Below, in pieces: positions 40,653 to 49,550 of a stretch of DNA of 64,000 nucleotides. The DNA lies in contig RSEH01000159.1 in NCBI GenBank assembly GCA_006503475.1, positions 1 through 64,000 of the forward strand. Reading direction: 5' to 3'. This DNA comes from Stentor roeselii (Eukaryota; Ciliophora; Heterotrichea; Heterotrichida; Stentoridae). The notes beneath the pieces are model-generated. The model did not search any database. It was given only the letters and a program-made list of their open reading frames with translations, and was not told where the DNA came from. A program made the translations under genes and the position numbers. Numbering within the stretch: position 1 is the stretch's first letter; each line of letters begins with the position of its first letter.

Positions 40653-43022
40653 TTAAATCCAAACTCCTTCATAATTGATCCGACATTCCAATCCGCAATC
40701 CTCACAAGACATAGAATTAGAGCATAGACAACAAACATTCAGATAATGACAATTATCACAAGTTTTATAGCTAAAAGTCTTAGGCCTATAATTAAAACAT
40801 TTCTGACACATAATATAATTTTTCTGCTCAAACAAATAAATAAAAGCAGAAATAGTTTTCTCATCATATCCTTGATTAACACATTGTCTCAAAAATTCAA
40901 TCCAACACAGCAAGCACATGACCCGATCACTGTTTGAATCAATTCGAAAGTTACCAACACAACGTCGCTGGTTACAATTAGAACAATAGACTAACATTTC
41001 ATCTCTTTCAATAAAATTCTCTCTCCCTTTTTTGCATTCTTTGCAAAATTGATAGATATAAACTCTTGCCAAGCATTCCTGACAATGAAAAAATTGAGCA
41101 TCTATTTCTAGTGTAAATTGAATATTTATGTCTTGTTTGCAATAACAACAAGCGATTTTATTTTCAATATAAAATTTGAGCTTTTTAAAACTAGAAGCAT
41201 TTTCTGGGTGTTTCAAGTAACTAATGATTGAGATTGGCTTATTTAAACAGCTAGGACAGTTTATATCAAAGGTATCGATGGTATAAATTTGATTTAAACC
41301 AGTCGATACAGCTTTATCTACTAATTTTTCTGCACAATTAAAGTGAAAAAAACACCCATATTGTGAAAAATAACTTTTTGAAGATTTTTCAGCTGATTGC
41401 TTGCAGTAGTGACAAATAGTGACTAAGTCATTTGATTTAATCTTTAAGATTTCGAGGTTTTCTATATTTAAACTTGAAATTTTATTGTATTTATTATGTT
41501 TTTTCTGTTCATTCAAATTATTGATATTTTCGTCGATATTACTTATAGGATACATCGGCTCACCATATTTAAAAGATTCAACAAAAGCATTTATCACAGA
41601 GTTTTGAACTACTGAAAGTTCTTCTAAAAAGAAAATTTCGTCATTTGGGATCCTAGGGTCTTCTCGAGGTTCAATTTTTATATGATCCTTTATTTTAGGT
41701 TGAATCATCGATGACTTCTGACTCTTAAAGTTAAAACTTTCAACATAATCATCTCTTTTAGTGAACATTACATAAACTTTCTTCCTATTAGCTTCTTTGC
41801 TCATTCCGTAGAAATGGAAGTTAGGACGAAAGTTCTCAGAACTTGAGTTGACTATTTTTCTTTTATATTTTTTACTTTCTTCATAGATCACAGTAGAAGT
41901 TACTCCAAAAATCCTACTAAGAACATGAATAGTCTTAAAATCACAGTCAAGATCTTCATTCTTTTGAAAAGGCATCAGATCTCTAAAGACACTCGCAGTT
42001 TGCACTGCTGTATCAAAAACTTTAATGCAAATTTCAAATAACTCTAACAAAGATGACCTTGAAAGGTTTTCCCCTGATGATAAATTCAACTCGCACATTG
42101 TCTTTCGCTGAGAAAATAAAGTGATTAAGCCTCGGCAGTACTCATTAATTGAAAAAAGAGAAAGGTATCGATAAAGTTGATAGGAAAATGCTCTGATTTG
42201 ATTTTGGTTTTCTGAGATTGTTACACAACTGGAGTATTCTAATTCAAGTTCTGTTTTTATTTCATCTGCGACTGGAAAGAAGCTTATTGGGTACCTTTTT
42301 GAGACTCTTGTGATTCTGTTTATATTTTTTGGGTTGATTTCAAAGACTTCGTCATCTTCTGGGTCTGATTGAATTAAAGAAGCTTGAGAATTACTTGTGG
42401 TTAGGGGAGCTGAGTAGAAATAAGGACTTGATTCGAAAAATTGATCGTATGTATCGAATTTTCCATTGTTTTCTACCCAGTGCATTTCATTCGTAAAGCT
42501 AAGAAAGAACCTGTTTTGCCATTCTACTATTCTTAGAATCATATGCCTGGTTAATGTTGATGGATAAAATTCAGCATTATCCTTATTATTCGAGATGATT
42601 TTTACAATAACATCAAAGGTGTTTGCAAAATTTTGACTCTTCTCCTCAACTGAATTTCCAAATTTAAAACTTGACATGATTTTTGAGAGAGTAATATTTG
42701 AACTTTGTAGGCAGTAATTATAAATTTTTTTTAAACAGTCTGAAATTTCCGACTGCAAATTGATACTTGTATTAGGTCCATGATAGTTTATTATTTTTTT
42801 TATAATCTCTGATTTATCTATTGACCTGTTGAAGTTTGCATCGATTTTCCTTTTATATTTGATGAAATCTTCATCAGAAGATTTATTTTTATGAAGTACA
42901 AGATTATAAAGAAATGAACTTATCAGGCAAGCTAAAATTTCTTTACATCCGAGATTCCTTATAAACGTAATATCTGGAGCTGAATCATGTGAAAATTGAC
43001 GCTGAGCTAAATATTCATTCAT
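40653..43022 (-). CDS. Array paralogue F: otubain-like/RING-like protein
   Basis: A 789-aa intact member with the same domain order as paralogue E. First domain: NLGCKEILACLISSFLYNL. Otubain-like domain: ENQNQIRAFSYQLYRYL, FKTIHVLSRIFGVTSTVI, TKRDDYVESF. RING-like: CHYC ... GCFFHFNC ... CPSC. C-terminal zinc modules end in LCSNSMSCEDCG. The middle (about residues 205-375) and the zinc region (about 640-740) are nearly identical to E, while the stretch between them and both ends are clearly diverged, which suggests gene conversion. Catalytic Cys and His equivalents are Gln and Asp. TATAGACAA lies directly before the start codon. Confidence 0.75.
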   Translation of the reverse strand: MNEYLAQRQFSHDSAPDITFIRNLGCKEILACLISSFLYNLVLHKNKSSDEDFIKYKRKIDANFNRSIDKSEIIKKIINYHGPNTSINLQSEISDCLKKIYNYCLQSSNITLSKIMSSFKFGNSVEEKSQNFANTFDVIVKIISNNKDNAEFYPSTLTRHMILRIVEWQNRFFLSFTNEMHWVENNGKFDTYDQFFESSPYFYSAPLTTSNSQASLIQSDPEDDEVFEINPKNINRITRVSKRYPISFFPVADEIKTELELEYSSCVTISENQNQIRAFSYQLYRYLSLFSINEYCRGLITLFSQRKTMCELNLSSGENLSRSSLLELFEICIKVFDTAVQTASVFRDLMPFQKNEDLDCDFKTIHVLSRIFGVTSTVIYEESKKYKRKIVNSSSENFRPNFHFYGMSKEANRKKVYVMFTKRDDYVESFNFKSQKSSMIQPKIKDHIKIEPREDPRIPNDEIFFLEELSVVQNSVINAFVESFKYGEPMYPISNIDENINNLNEQKKHNKYNKISSLNIENLEILKIKSNDLVTICHYCKQSAEKSSKSYFSQYGCFFHFNCAEKLVDKAVSTGLNQIYTIDTFDINCPSCLNKPISIISYLKHPENASSFKKLKFYIENKIACCYCKQDINIQFTLEIDAQFFHCQECLARVYIYQFCKECKKGRENFIERDEMLVYCSNCNQRRCVGNFRIDSNSDRVMCLLCWIEFLRQCVNQGYDEKTISAFIYLFEQKNYIMCQKCFNYRPKTFSYKTCDNCHYLNVCCLCSNSMSCEDCGLECRINYEGVWI

Positions 43023-43934
43023 TTGTCTATATTTTATCTATATTTACATAAAAATGGTAAGTTTAATTTTAAGTTTTTATCGAAATATAATTTAGCCAAA
43101 TTATGATGATCAAATATCTGATTTCATAGTATAAAGATATTAAAATTATTACTAATTGATTTTATGATTACTTGATTTAAAATTAGAGTTAAAGTATCTA
43201 AAAATCTGATAGCATGATTTCAATAATTTACTATAAAGCCTCTTATTAATGCTTGCTATCATAGCCAATAGGATAGCTTAAAAATTTTGATTAACATTAA
43301 GGAATTTAAATTTTTATGGTTGGATTGCATCACACATTAGCTATAAGCTTTTTTGGGTATAGTTTATATAATAATATTTTACCATCACAATACTTACAGA
43401 TTATAATTCATAAGATTATGATAATTTCTCTAAAAACTACTTGAGAACAAAATATCTGCTTTAAAAATAACCGCATGCAAAACCAACATCGAAATGTTTT
43501 ATTTCCTTGAAATAGATTATTTTTAAGGCTAGCAAAATCTGTTTTATTTTCAATTTTTGACATCTAACTAATTTCAATTGATTTAAGTTTAACAATGTCC
43601 TTCAAGTCAAAGATTTTTCAAATTACATGCAAGAACTGGATTATTGATTTACTCTGAAATAAAATTTTATTTGTTAAACTAAATTACATTTTTTTTTAAT
43701 ACAAAAAATGATTTCATTTGAGAAAAATTTTAATATTTTAGCATGCTAGTATAAAATCATGAATCCCAGGAATGATTGCACTTGATTCGAATCATAAAAA
43801 TCTCCCTAAATAAAATTCAATCCTAATCACTCTAACTAGTAACCCTTTAAATTAAATATCCAATTCCCAAATACTAAAAAAAAACCGCTCTTCAAAATAT
43901 CTTCCCACTAACATAAATTAAATAAATACAACCT
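43023..43934. other. Intergenic spacer, end of paralogue array
   Basis: About 910 nt, AT-rich. It separates the array from the next gene-dense region. No ORF or repeat recognised. Confidence 0.4.
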
Positions 43935-44687
43935 CTACTTAATCACCCTCAACACTTTCGAATTAATGATATTCCTGCGATTCTGTTCATGTTTCTTATA
44001 AACCATTTTAGCCGCTTTGAGAGTGTTTTTCAAGTTTCTCTTTTCCTCAGCGAACTCAGGATTTAAATAAACGAACTGTTTATCAGAAAGTCCATCAAAT
44101 CTCGAATTCCTTTTACTATTTTTAATGCTAGGCCTTGGGTCCAATGATAGAGGATGTCCCACAAAAGAAGGTCTCATAACTTTCTGCTTCCGAAAACTTC
44201 TTCTTTTCGAGTTACTCGAAGTGACAGGGTGCGAAATCGAGACATTCGGCGAAACTTGAACCGAGTTGAAAGATTCAGCGAATTTTCTCTTATTATTGCT
44301 TAAAAGGTAAGAAAAACCTTCTTCGTCAAGTTTATTAAAAGAAAAACTCTCTGTTTGAGGGTCATTCACTTCAGATCTTAACAAATTTTCGAATTTTTCT
44401 TTGCTCATCGTTTTTTTTTCAGTGTTTTTCACTTGGATGTACTGACTGATCCTTCTTTTCCCTGAAGTCAAACCTTGGGAAACTTGAAATTTCGGACTTT
44501 TTAATTCGTTTGGATGAATTTCTTGATATTTCGAGGCTAAGGAGGAAATTTTTGACTCGATGCTTTTGCCTAAAGACTGAAATTCAGGAGTTTTTAACTT
44601 TTCGCATTGATCGATTATGTTTCGAAGAGTTGTTGAAAATCTTTTTCGAGGATTTTTGAGATCTTTGGGATCTTGGACTGGTCTCAT
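43935..44687 (-). CDS. Hypothetical basic protein
   Basis: A 250-aa Lys/Ser/Arg-rich protein with no recognisable domain. A predicted helix near the C-terminus (about 213-240) is strongly basic. Its codon use and clean ATG-to-TAG frame on the minus strand support a real gene. Possibly nuclear or cytoskeletal, but nothing decides this. Confidence 0.55.
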   Translation of the reverse strand: MRPVQDPKDLKNPRKRFSTTLRNIIDQCEKLKTPEFQSLGKSIESKISSLASKYQEIHPNELKSPKFQVSQGLTSGKRRISQYIQVKNTEKKTMSKEKFENLLRSEVNDPQTESFSFNKLDEEGFSYLLSNNKRKFAESFNSVQVSPNVSISHPVTSSNSKRRSFRKQKVMRPSFVGHPLSLDPRPSIKNSKRNSRFDGLSDKQFVYLNPEFAEEKRNLKNTLKAAKMVYKKHEQNRRNIINSKVLRVIK

Positions 44688-45471
44688 TTTCAGCTTTATG
44701 GATTGATTTAAGTTCTTGTTAATGGCTGGGAATTTTGATGATTAGGGAATAGTAGGAAGATTTTTTAGTTGTGAGAAAGGATTTGTTTGTGTGAAATTAG
44801 AGGATGATTGATTTTGGTGTGATGATTGGGAAGAGTTTTAGATGGTTTTAGTATTGGTTGTAATTTGTTGATGATGGTTGATCGATTTCTGAGAGTTTAT
44901 TTGGAGGTTTAGGAAGTTTTTGAAATTGATTGAATGTTCATTTAAATTTTGTAGATGATTCTTTGAAAAATATTTATTACTTCTCAGATCGATTCAGAGG
45001 TTTATTTAAAGTGTTAGAGAATGATATTGATATCATCAATTTATTAATCTTTGAAAATTGTAGGATCTATTTGAACTACCTGATAATCATTACTTTCCGT
45101 AGCACTAAAAATAATTAATACTAATCAATTAAGAAAAGAGAGTGTGCTGATTCATTTTATAGTCAATTTCATAATTAGAACTCTATTTCATTTATCTCAA
45201 CAACAATCAATCAACTCATCAATTTTAATTCAATGATGAGAATTCAATTTTAACATCTTTTCCCACAATATTCAAAATATCAATACTCAACCTCCACTAA
45301 TTTCTCTCAATAATAATTCAAATCTGTTAAAAATCTCAACAACAAATAAACAACATTCAATACTAAAAGAAAAATTCAATTTTCCCATCTTTTCCCCCCA
45401 ATATTCAACCTATCAAAACTCAACCTCCAACTAATATCTCCATAATTATTCAATCTAATATAAATCAAAAC
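44688..45471. other. Intergenic spacer with strand-asymmetric composition
   Basis: About 780 nt. The part just upstream of the minus-strand gene (44700-44900) is T/G-rich on the plus strand; the part downstream of the RJL-type gene (45180-45470) is A/C-rich. A 62-codon ORF at 44930-45118 is not supported as a gene. Confidence 0.4.
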
Positions 45472-46512
45472 TTAAATCAAATTAGCCGTTAAATTTTTCT
45501 TAACATTCAAAACCCGAGTAACAACCGCATTAAAAAGTCCTTCCATAGCATCAACAACTCCAGTTCCATTATTAGCCGAAGTTTCAAAATACTTATAATT
45601 TCTACTAGCAGCCCATTTCGCCCCTTCATTCTTCGTGACCTCTCTTTCCGGAACATCAATTTTATTTCCACAAAGAACAACATCAACATCAGCAAAGTTC
45701 AATCCACAATTCCTCGCTTCTCGTTCCCATCTCTGCAAATTAGCGAAAGTTGCTTTATCATTAACTTCAAAAACTAATAAAATTCCCTGCGAGTCCTTAA
45801 AAAAGTCTTTTCTAATCTCTTCATAGTCCCTTTGTCCAGAAAGATCAAAGAAGTTGATGGCGACTTTAACACCCTGAATATTCATTTTTTTCACTCCATA
45901 GTCAACACCTATTGTAGAGATGTAGCGATTGACAAAGCGTCCTTCGCAGTACCTTTTAATGATGCAGGACTTTCCACATTCCGGGTCGCCAACACTGAGT
46001 ATTTTTATTGCAAGGTGCTCATTGCTGGGGTTCGATCGAGGCGCATTTGAACTGCTGCCCATTGTATTTCTTCTGTTTCCCTTTTTTTCTTTTAACAGCT
46101 GGATAAAGTCGGACTTTTCAATGCATTCGCTGTGACTGATGCCGAGAGATGTTAGAAGATGCTTCAGTTCTTTTATTGATAAAGTCTCTGGATTTGAAGG
46201 AATTTCTACTGCGGAACTGGAAGGCATTGTCTTTGTTTTTTGCATTTGGTCTCGAGGGGTCTTGTCTGATGGCTTTGAATGAGGTGTTAAACCGTCTTGA
46301 GAGTTTGTTGCTTGAAGTTGAGCGTCGTAAGCTGAACGCTTTTTAGCGTCGGAAAGGACTTCGAATGCGTTTGTTACTAGGTTGAACATGTTCTTGTCAC
46401 CGCCTTTGTCGGGGTGGTGAATTAGGATTAACTTTCGGTAGGCTTTCTTTAGGTGGTCTTGAGATGATGTCCGGTTTGAATTTAGAATGTCGTAAAGGTT
46501 TAATCTTTCCAT
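45472..46512 (-). CDS. RJL-type small GTPase with N-terminal J domain
   Basis: A 346-aa protein. Residues 4-66 are a J domain with the Hsp70-activating H33-P-D motif. Residues about 109-142 (LSIKELKHLLTSLGIS ... EKSDFIQLL) match the SAP-like helical module seen in MANF/ARMET. Residues about 168-335 form a Rab-like GTPase: P-loop GDPECGKS (175-182), switch I TIGVDYGVKK, switch II DLSGQ followed by IRKDFFKDSQGILLV, NKID, and ETSANNGTG. The switch II region is typical of RJL/RBJ (DNAJC27-like) GTPases, linked to cilia. In known RJL proteins the J domain, when present, follows the GTPase; here it precedes it. No C-terminal prenylation Cys. Confidence 0.8.
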   Translation of the reverse strand: MERLNLYDILNSNRTSSQDHLKKAYRKLILIHHPDKGGDKNMFNLVTNAFEVLSDAKKRSAYDAQLQATNSQDGLTPHSKPSDKTPRDQMQKTKTMPSSSAVEIPSNPETLSIKELKHLLTSLGISHSECIEKSDFIQLLKEKKGNRRNTMGSSSNAPRSNPSNEHLAIKILSVGDPECGKSCIIKRYCEGRFVNRYISTIGVDYGVKKMNIQGVKVAINFFDLSGQRDYEEIRKDFFKDSQGILLVFEVNDKATFANLQRWEREARNCGLNFADVDVVLCGNKIDVPEREVTKNEGAKWAASRNYKYFETSANNGTGVVDAMEGLFNAVVTRVLNVKKNLTANLI

Positions 46513-46971
46513 TTAAATTTACAAGAATGAGTCGGTTTTCATTTTAGTTAAGAGATTTAATTATTTGGGGATAAGTTTTTTAGAGGTTTTGGGGAAAATT
46601 ATTGGAGTTTAGTTTGGGTTTGAGATTTTAGAGATGTTTTGATTAGGTTTTTTATTCTCATTTTAGGTGAAATAATGATGATATTGTTTTAGTGATTTTT
46701 TAATTGTTTTGAAGTAGATTAATCAAATCAGCATAAAGTAATAACCATCTTTTATTAAATTTACACGAGATGAATGAAATCTGATAAAATTTTACCTTCT
46801 GTAAAAAATTTTAAAAACCACCCTCTAGAAAAATTTCTAGAAACAACCTGTAAAACCATAACCCAAATAAAATCGACCTAAACCAAAAAAAACCACCAAA
46901 CCAAAAAAAAATCTCCTAACCCCTCCAACAACCCATTAAAAGCCCTAAATAATAAACCCTAATAATCACCA
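46513..46971. other. Intergenic spacer between divergent genes
   Basis: About 460 nt. The left half (46513-46680) is T/G-rich and the right half (46790-46971) is A/C-rich with almost no G on the plus strand, so the sense strand upstream of both start codons is G-poor. CCCTAA-like words near 46944-46965 are isolated. Confidence 0.45.
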
Positions 46972-49545
46972 ATGGGAATCTGTTGCACAACTCCTAAAAT
47001 AATCTCAGCAACCTCAGACAAGCCTCATTTCCAAACCCTCTCAAACGTTCGTCTCTCAACAATAAAGCCTCACATCCTAAAGCACCAAAACTCATTATCT
47101 CAAAACAACCTTTCCCACAAGCTAAAAACCGAAAACGAAATATCCCTAATAGTAAAAGCCTTACGAAGTCATTTCGTATTCTCTAATCTTTCAGACATAG
47201 AACTTAAAGAAGTAGCAGGAAAGACTCAATTTTACGTTTACTCCTCAAACGAGCATATTTTCAAGCAAGGTCAAGTTGGCAACAACTTTTACATCATCAA
47301 CAGTGGAAGGGCTGAAGTTCAAGTAAATGAAAAAAAAGTCGCTTTGTTGAAATCTGGTTCAACTTTCGGAGAACTTGCAATTTTACATAGTACGACAAGA
47401 ACCGCGACAGTCACTGCTTTGACTAAAGTAGAACTTTGGGGTCTTCATCGAAAAGAATTTCTAGAAATTGTGAAGTTTATCAGCAGTAATAATTTCGAAG
47501 AAATTCAAGGATTTATTGAAAAAGTTGAAATGTTCAGTTGTTTGACAAAGGTGCAGAAGTTGAAACTTTCAGGAAGTTTTGTTGTTTTAAAGTATAATCA
47601 GGGGTTCAAGATATTTAAGGAAGGGGAAGAACCGGAGTCGTTGTATATTATTGAGTCTGGAAAGGTTTGCTGCAGTTTAAATGATGGGTGTAATAAAGTG
47701 CTTTCTAGAGGGGATCACTTTGGAGATAAAAGTCTTAATCAAAGCTTTTCATCTGCAGCGGTCACTGCTTTGGAACCTGTTCGTTGTTTGGCTATTTCTA
47801 AGTCAAAAATCGCGAAAATCCTGGGAAATGACTTGCAAACCATTCTACTTCATAATAAAATGAGACAAAAACTTAAAATTCATACGTTTTTCTCTGAAAT
47901 CAGCTCAGATTTACTTGATTCTCTTAGTTTTTCATTTAAATTCAAAACTCTACAGCATGGAAATTTACTTTTTTCTGCTGGAAAATACGAAAATGAAATA
48001 TTTTCTGTTGTTTTAAATGGAAAAATTTCTGGAAGTCAGACTTTAAAGGACTTTGGGAATTTTATTGGAGATTTTGAAAGTACGAAAATTTTTGAGGAAG
48101 ATCTTTTAAGTCAAGGGGAGAGTGTTGTTGGTTTTTTTTCCAGGAAAGACTTTGAAAGAGTTTGTGGATGTGAGTTTTGGGTCTTTCGAAACAACTTATT
48201 TGTAGTCAATGTGCTGAAAAACTTACAGATTTTCAAACATGTACCTGAAGAAAGTTTAATTGAGTTAAGTAAATCAGTGCATGAGAAGAATTATCAAAGT
48301 GGAGAAGTTATTTTAAAGGAAAATTCTATTGGCGAGTCAGTTTACATCCTTGTAAATGGAAAAGTTGATATCTTTAGAGGTTCATCTCTGATACGTACTT
48401 TGACAAAACATGATTACTTCGGAGAGAGAGGGTTTATTAACAACTTATCACGAACAGCAACTGTAAAATCAAAAGGAAACACAACATGTTGGGTGATATC
48501 AAACGACGACTTTTCTAGGATTTACGATGAAAACATTATGAAATGCTTTCAAAAAAGAATAAATCTTCAAGATGAAGAAACTCTTCTTATTGACTTACTT
48601 GGAATACAGAGTCTAGGCCATGGAGCCTTCGGAAACGTATTTTTAGTGATGCATAAAGCAACTAAAGCCCTATTCGCATTAAAAGTAATCGAAAAGAAAA
48701 TAATCCTTTCCTTCGAAATAGAAGAAAATGTGATAACTGAAAGAAACATCCTCAGAAGTCTCGACCACGAATTCATTATGAAGCTAATAAAAAGTTTCAA
48801 AGACAGTGAAAAAGTTTATTTTTTATTAGAATACGTCGCCGGTATTACTTTATTCGAAGTCTCCAACAAACTCTCTGCATTTTCCACAGAGGACTGTAAA
48901 TTTTACGCAAGTTGTTTGATTTTAGCTCTTACTTACATGCATGAACGAGAAGTGGTTTACCGTGATTTAAAACCGGAAAATATCTTGATTGACTCTGAAG
49001 GGTACCCGAAGCTTATCGACTTTGGTACAGCGAAAGTGATTCAAGACAGGACCTTTACAGTTCTAGGGACTCCTCATTACATGGCTCCTGAAATCATTTT
49101 GTTCAAAGGTTATTCTTTCGAAGTAGACTACTGGGCTTTAGGAGTGGTTTTATATGAATGTCTCTTTGGAGTACTTCCTTTCGGTCATGATAAGGATGAC
49201 CCTTATGAGATCTTTCAGTGTATTTTAGAAAAAACTCTTAAGTTCCCGGATGTTAGAAGTGATCTTAATGCTAGAGCTTTTATTGCTCAGCTACTTAGTC
49301 AGACACCTGGTGAAAGGGTTGTTGGAGGTATTGATAAACTTATTAAACATCCTTGGTTTGGGGATGTTAATTGTTTGGAAATTTTAAGTCGGGCTGTTAA
49401 ACCACCTTTTGTACCGGATCGAATGGATGTGCAAGAAGGATATGCTTGTGATTTGGCGGAGTTTATTTCGAAACAATCACGTGATTGTCCCGTTCTAAGA
49501 ACCAGAACAAAAGAGATCACAGAAGACTGGGACGAAAGTATTTAA
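46972..49545 (+). CDS. cGMP-dependent-protein-kinase-like AGC kinase
   Basis: An 857-aa protein. MGICC at the N-terminus fits myristoylation plus palmitoylation. Four cyclic-nucleotide-binding repeats follow. The first (about 65-185) and last (about 415-520) have intact phosphate-binding cassettes, FGELAILHSTTRTATV and FGERGFINNLSRTATV. The second and third lack the key Glu/Arg (FGDKSLNQSFSSAAVT; third hardly recognisable). The kinase domain (about 545-805) is complete: GHGAFG, the VIEK beta3 lysine region, YRDLKPEN, DFGTAK, TPHYMAPE. The architecture resembles protist PKG, which also carries extra and degenerate repeats. Ligand cGMP is inferred from the family. The stop is 5 nt from the stop of Piezo on the other strand. 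Confidence 0.88.
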   Translation: MGICCTTPKIISATSDKPHFQTLSNVRLSTIKPHILKHQNSLSQNNLSHKLKTENEISLIVKALRSHFVFSNLSDIELKEVAGKTQFYVYSSNEHIFKQGQVGNNFYIINSGRAEVQVNEKKVALLKSGSTFGELAILHSTTRTATVTALTKVELWGLHRKEFLEIVKFISSNNFEEIQGFIEKVEMFSCLTKVQKLKLSGSFVVLKYNQGFKIFKEGEEPESLYIIESGKVCCSLNDGCNKVLSRGDHFGDKSLNQSFSSAAVTALEPVRCLAISKSKIAKILGNDLQTILLHNKMRQKLKIHTFFSEISSDLLDSLSFSFKFKTLQHGNLLFSAGKYENEIFSVVLNGKISGSQTLKDFGNFIGDFESTKIFEEDLLSQGESVVGFFSRKDFERVCGCEFWVFRNNLFVVNVLKNLQIFKHVPEESLIELSKSVHEKNYQSGEVILKENSIGESVYILVNGKVDIFRGSSLIRTLTKHDYFGERGFINNLSRTATVKSKGNTTCWVISNDDFSRIYDENIMKCFQKRINLQDEETLLIDLLGIQSLGHGAFGNVFLVMHKATKALFALKVIEKKIILSFEIEENVITERNILRSLDHEFIMKLIKSFKDSEKVYFLLEYVAGITLFEVSNKLSAFSTEDCKFYASCLILALTYMHEREVVYRDLKPENILIDSEGYPKLIDFGTAKVIQDRTFTVLGTPHYMAPEIILFKGYSFEVDYWALGVVLYECLFGVLPFGHDKDDPYEIFQCILEKTLKFPDVRSDLNARAFIAQLLSQTPGERVVGGIDKLIKHPWFGDVNCLEILSRAVKPPFVPDRMDVQEGYACDLAEFISKQSRDCPVLRTRTKEITEDWDESI

Positions 49546-49550
49546 TTTAA

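Noticed and set aside
44930-45118. 62-codon plus-strand ORF in the spacer before the RJL-type gene
   Set aside because: Short, AT-driven composition, no motif, no supporting context.
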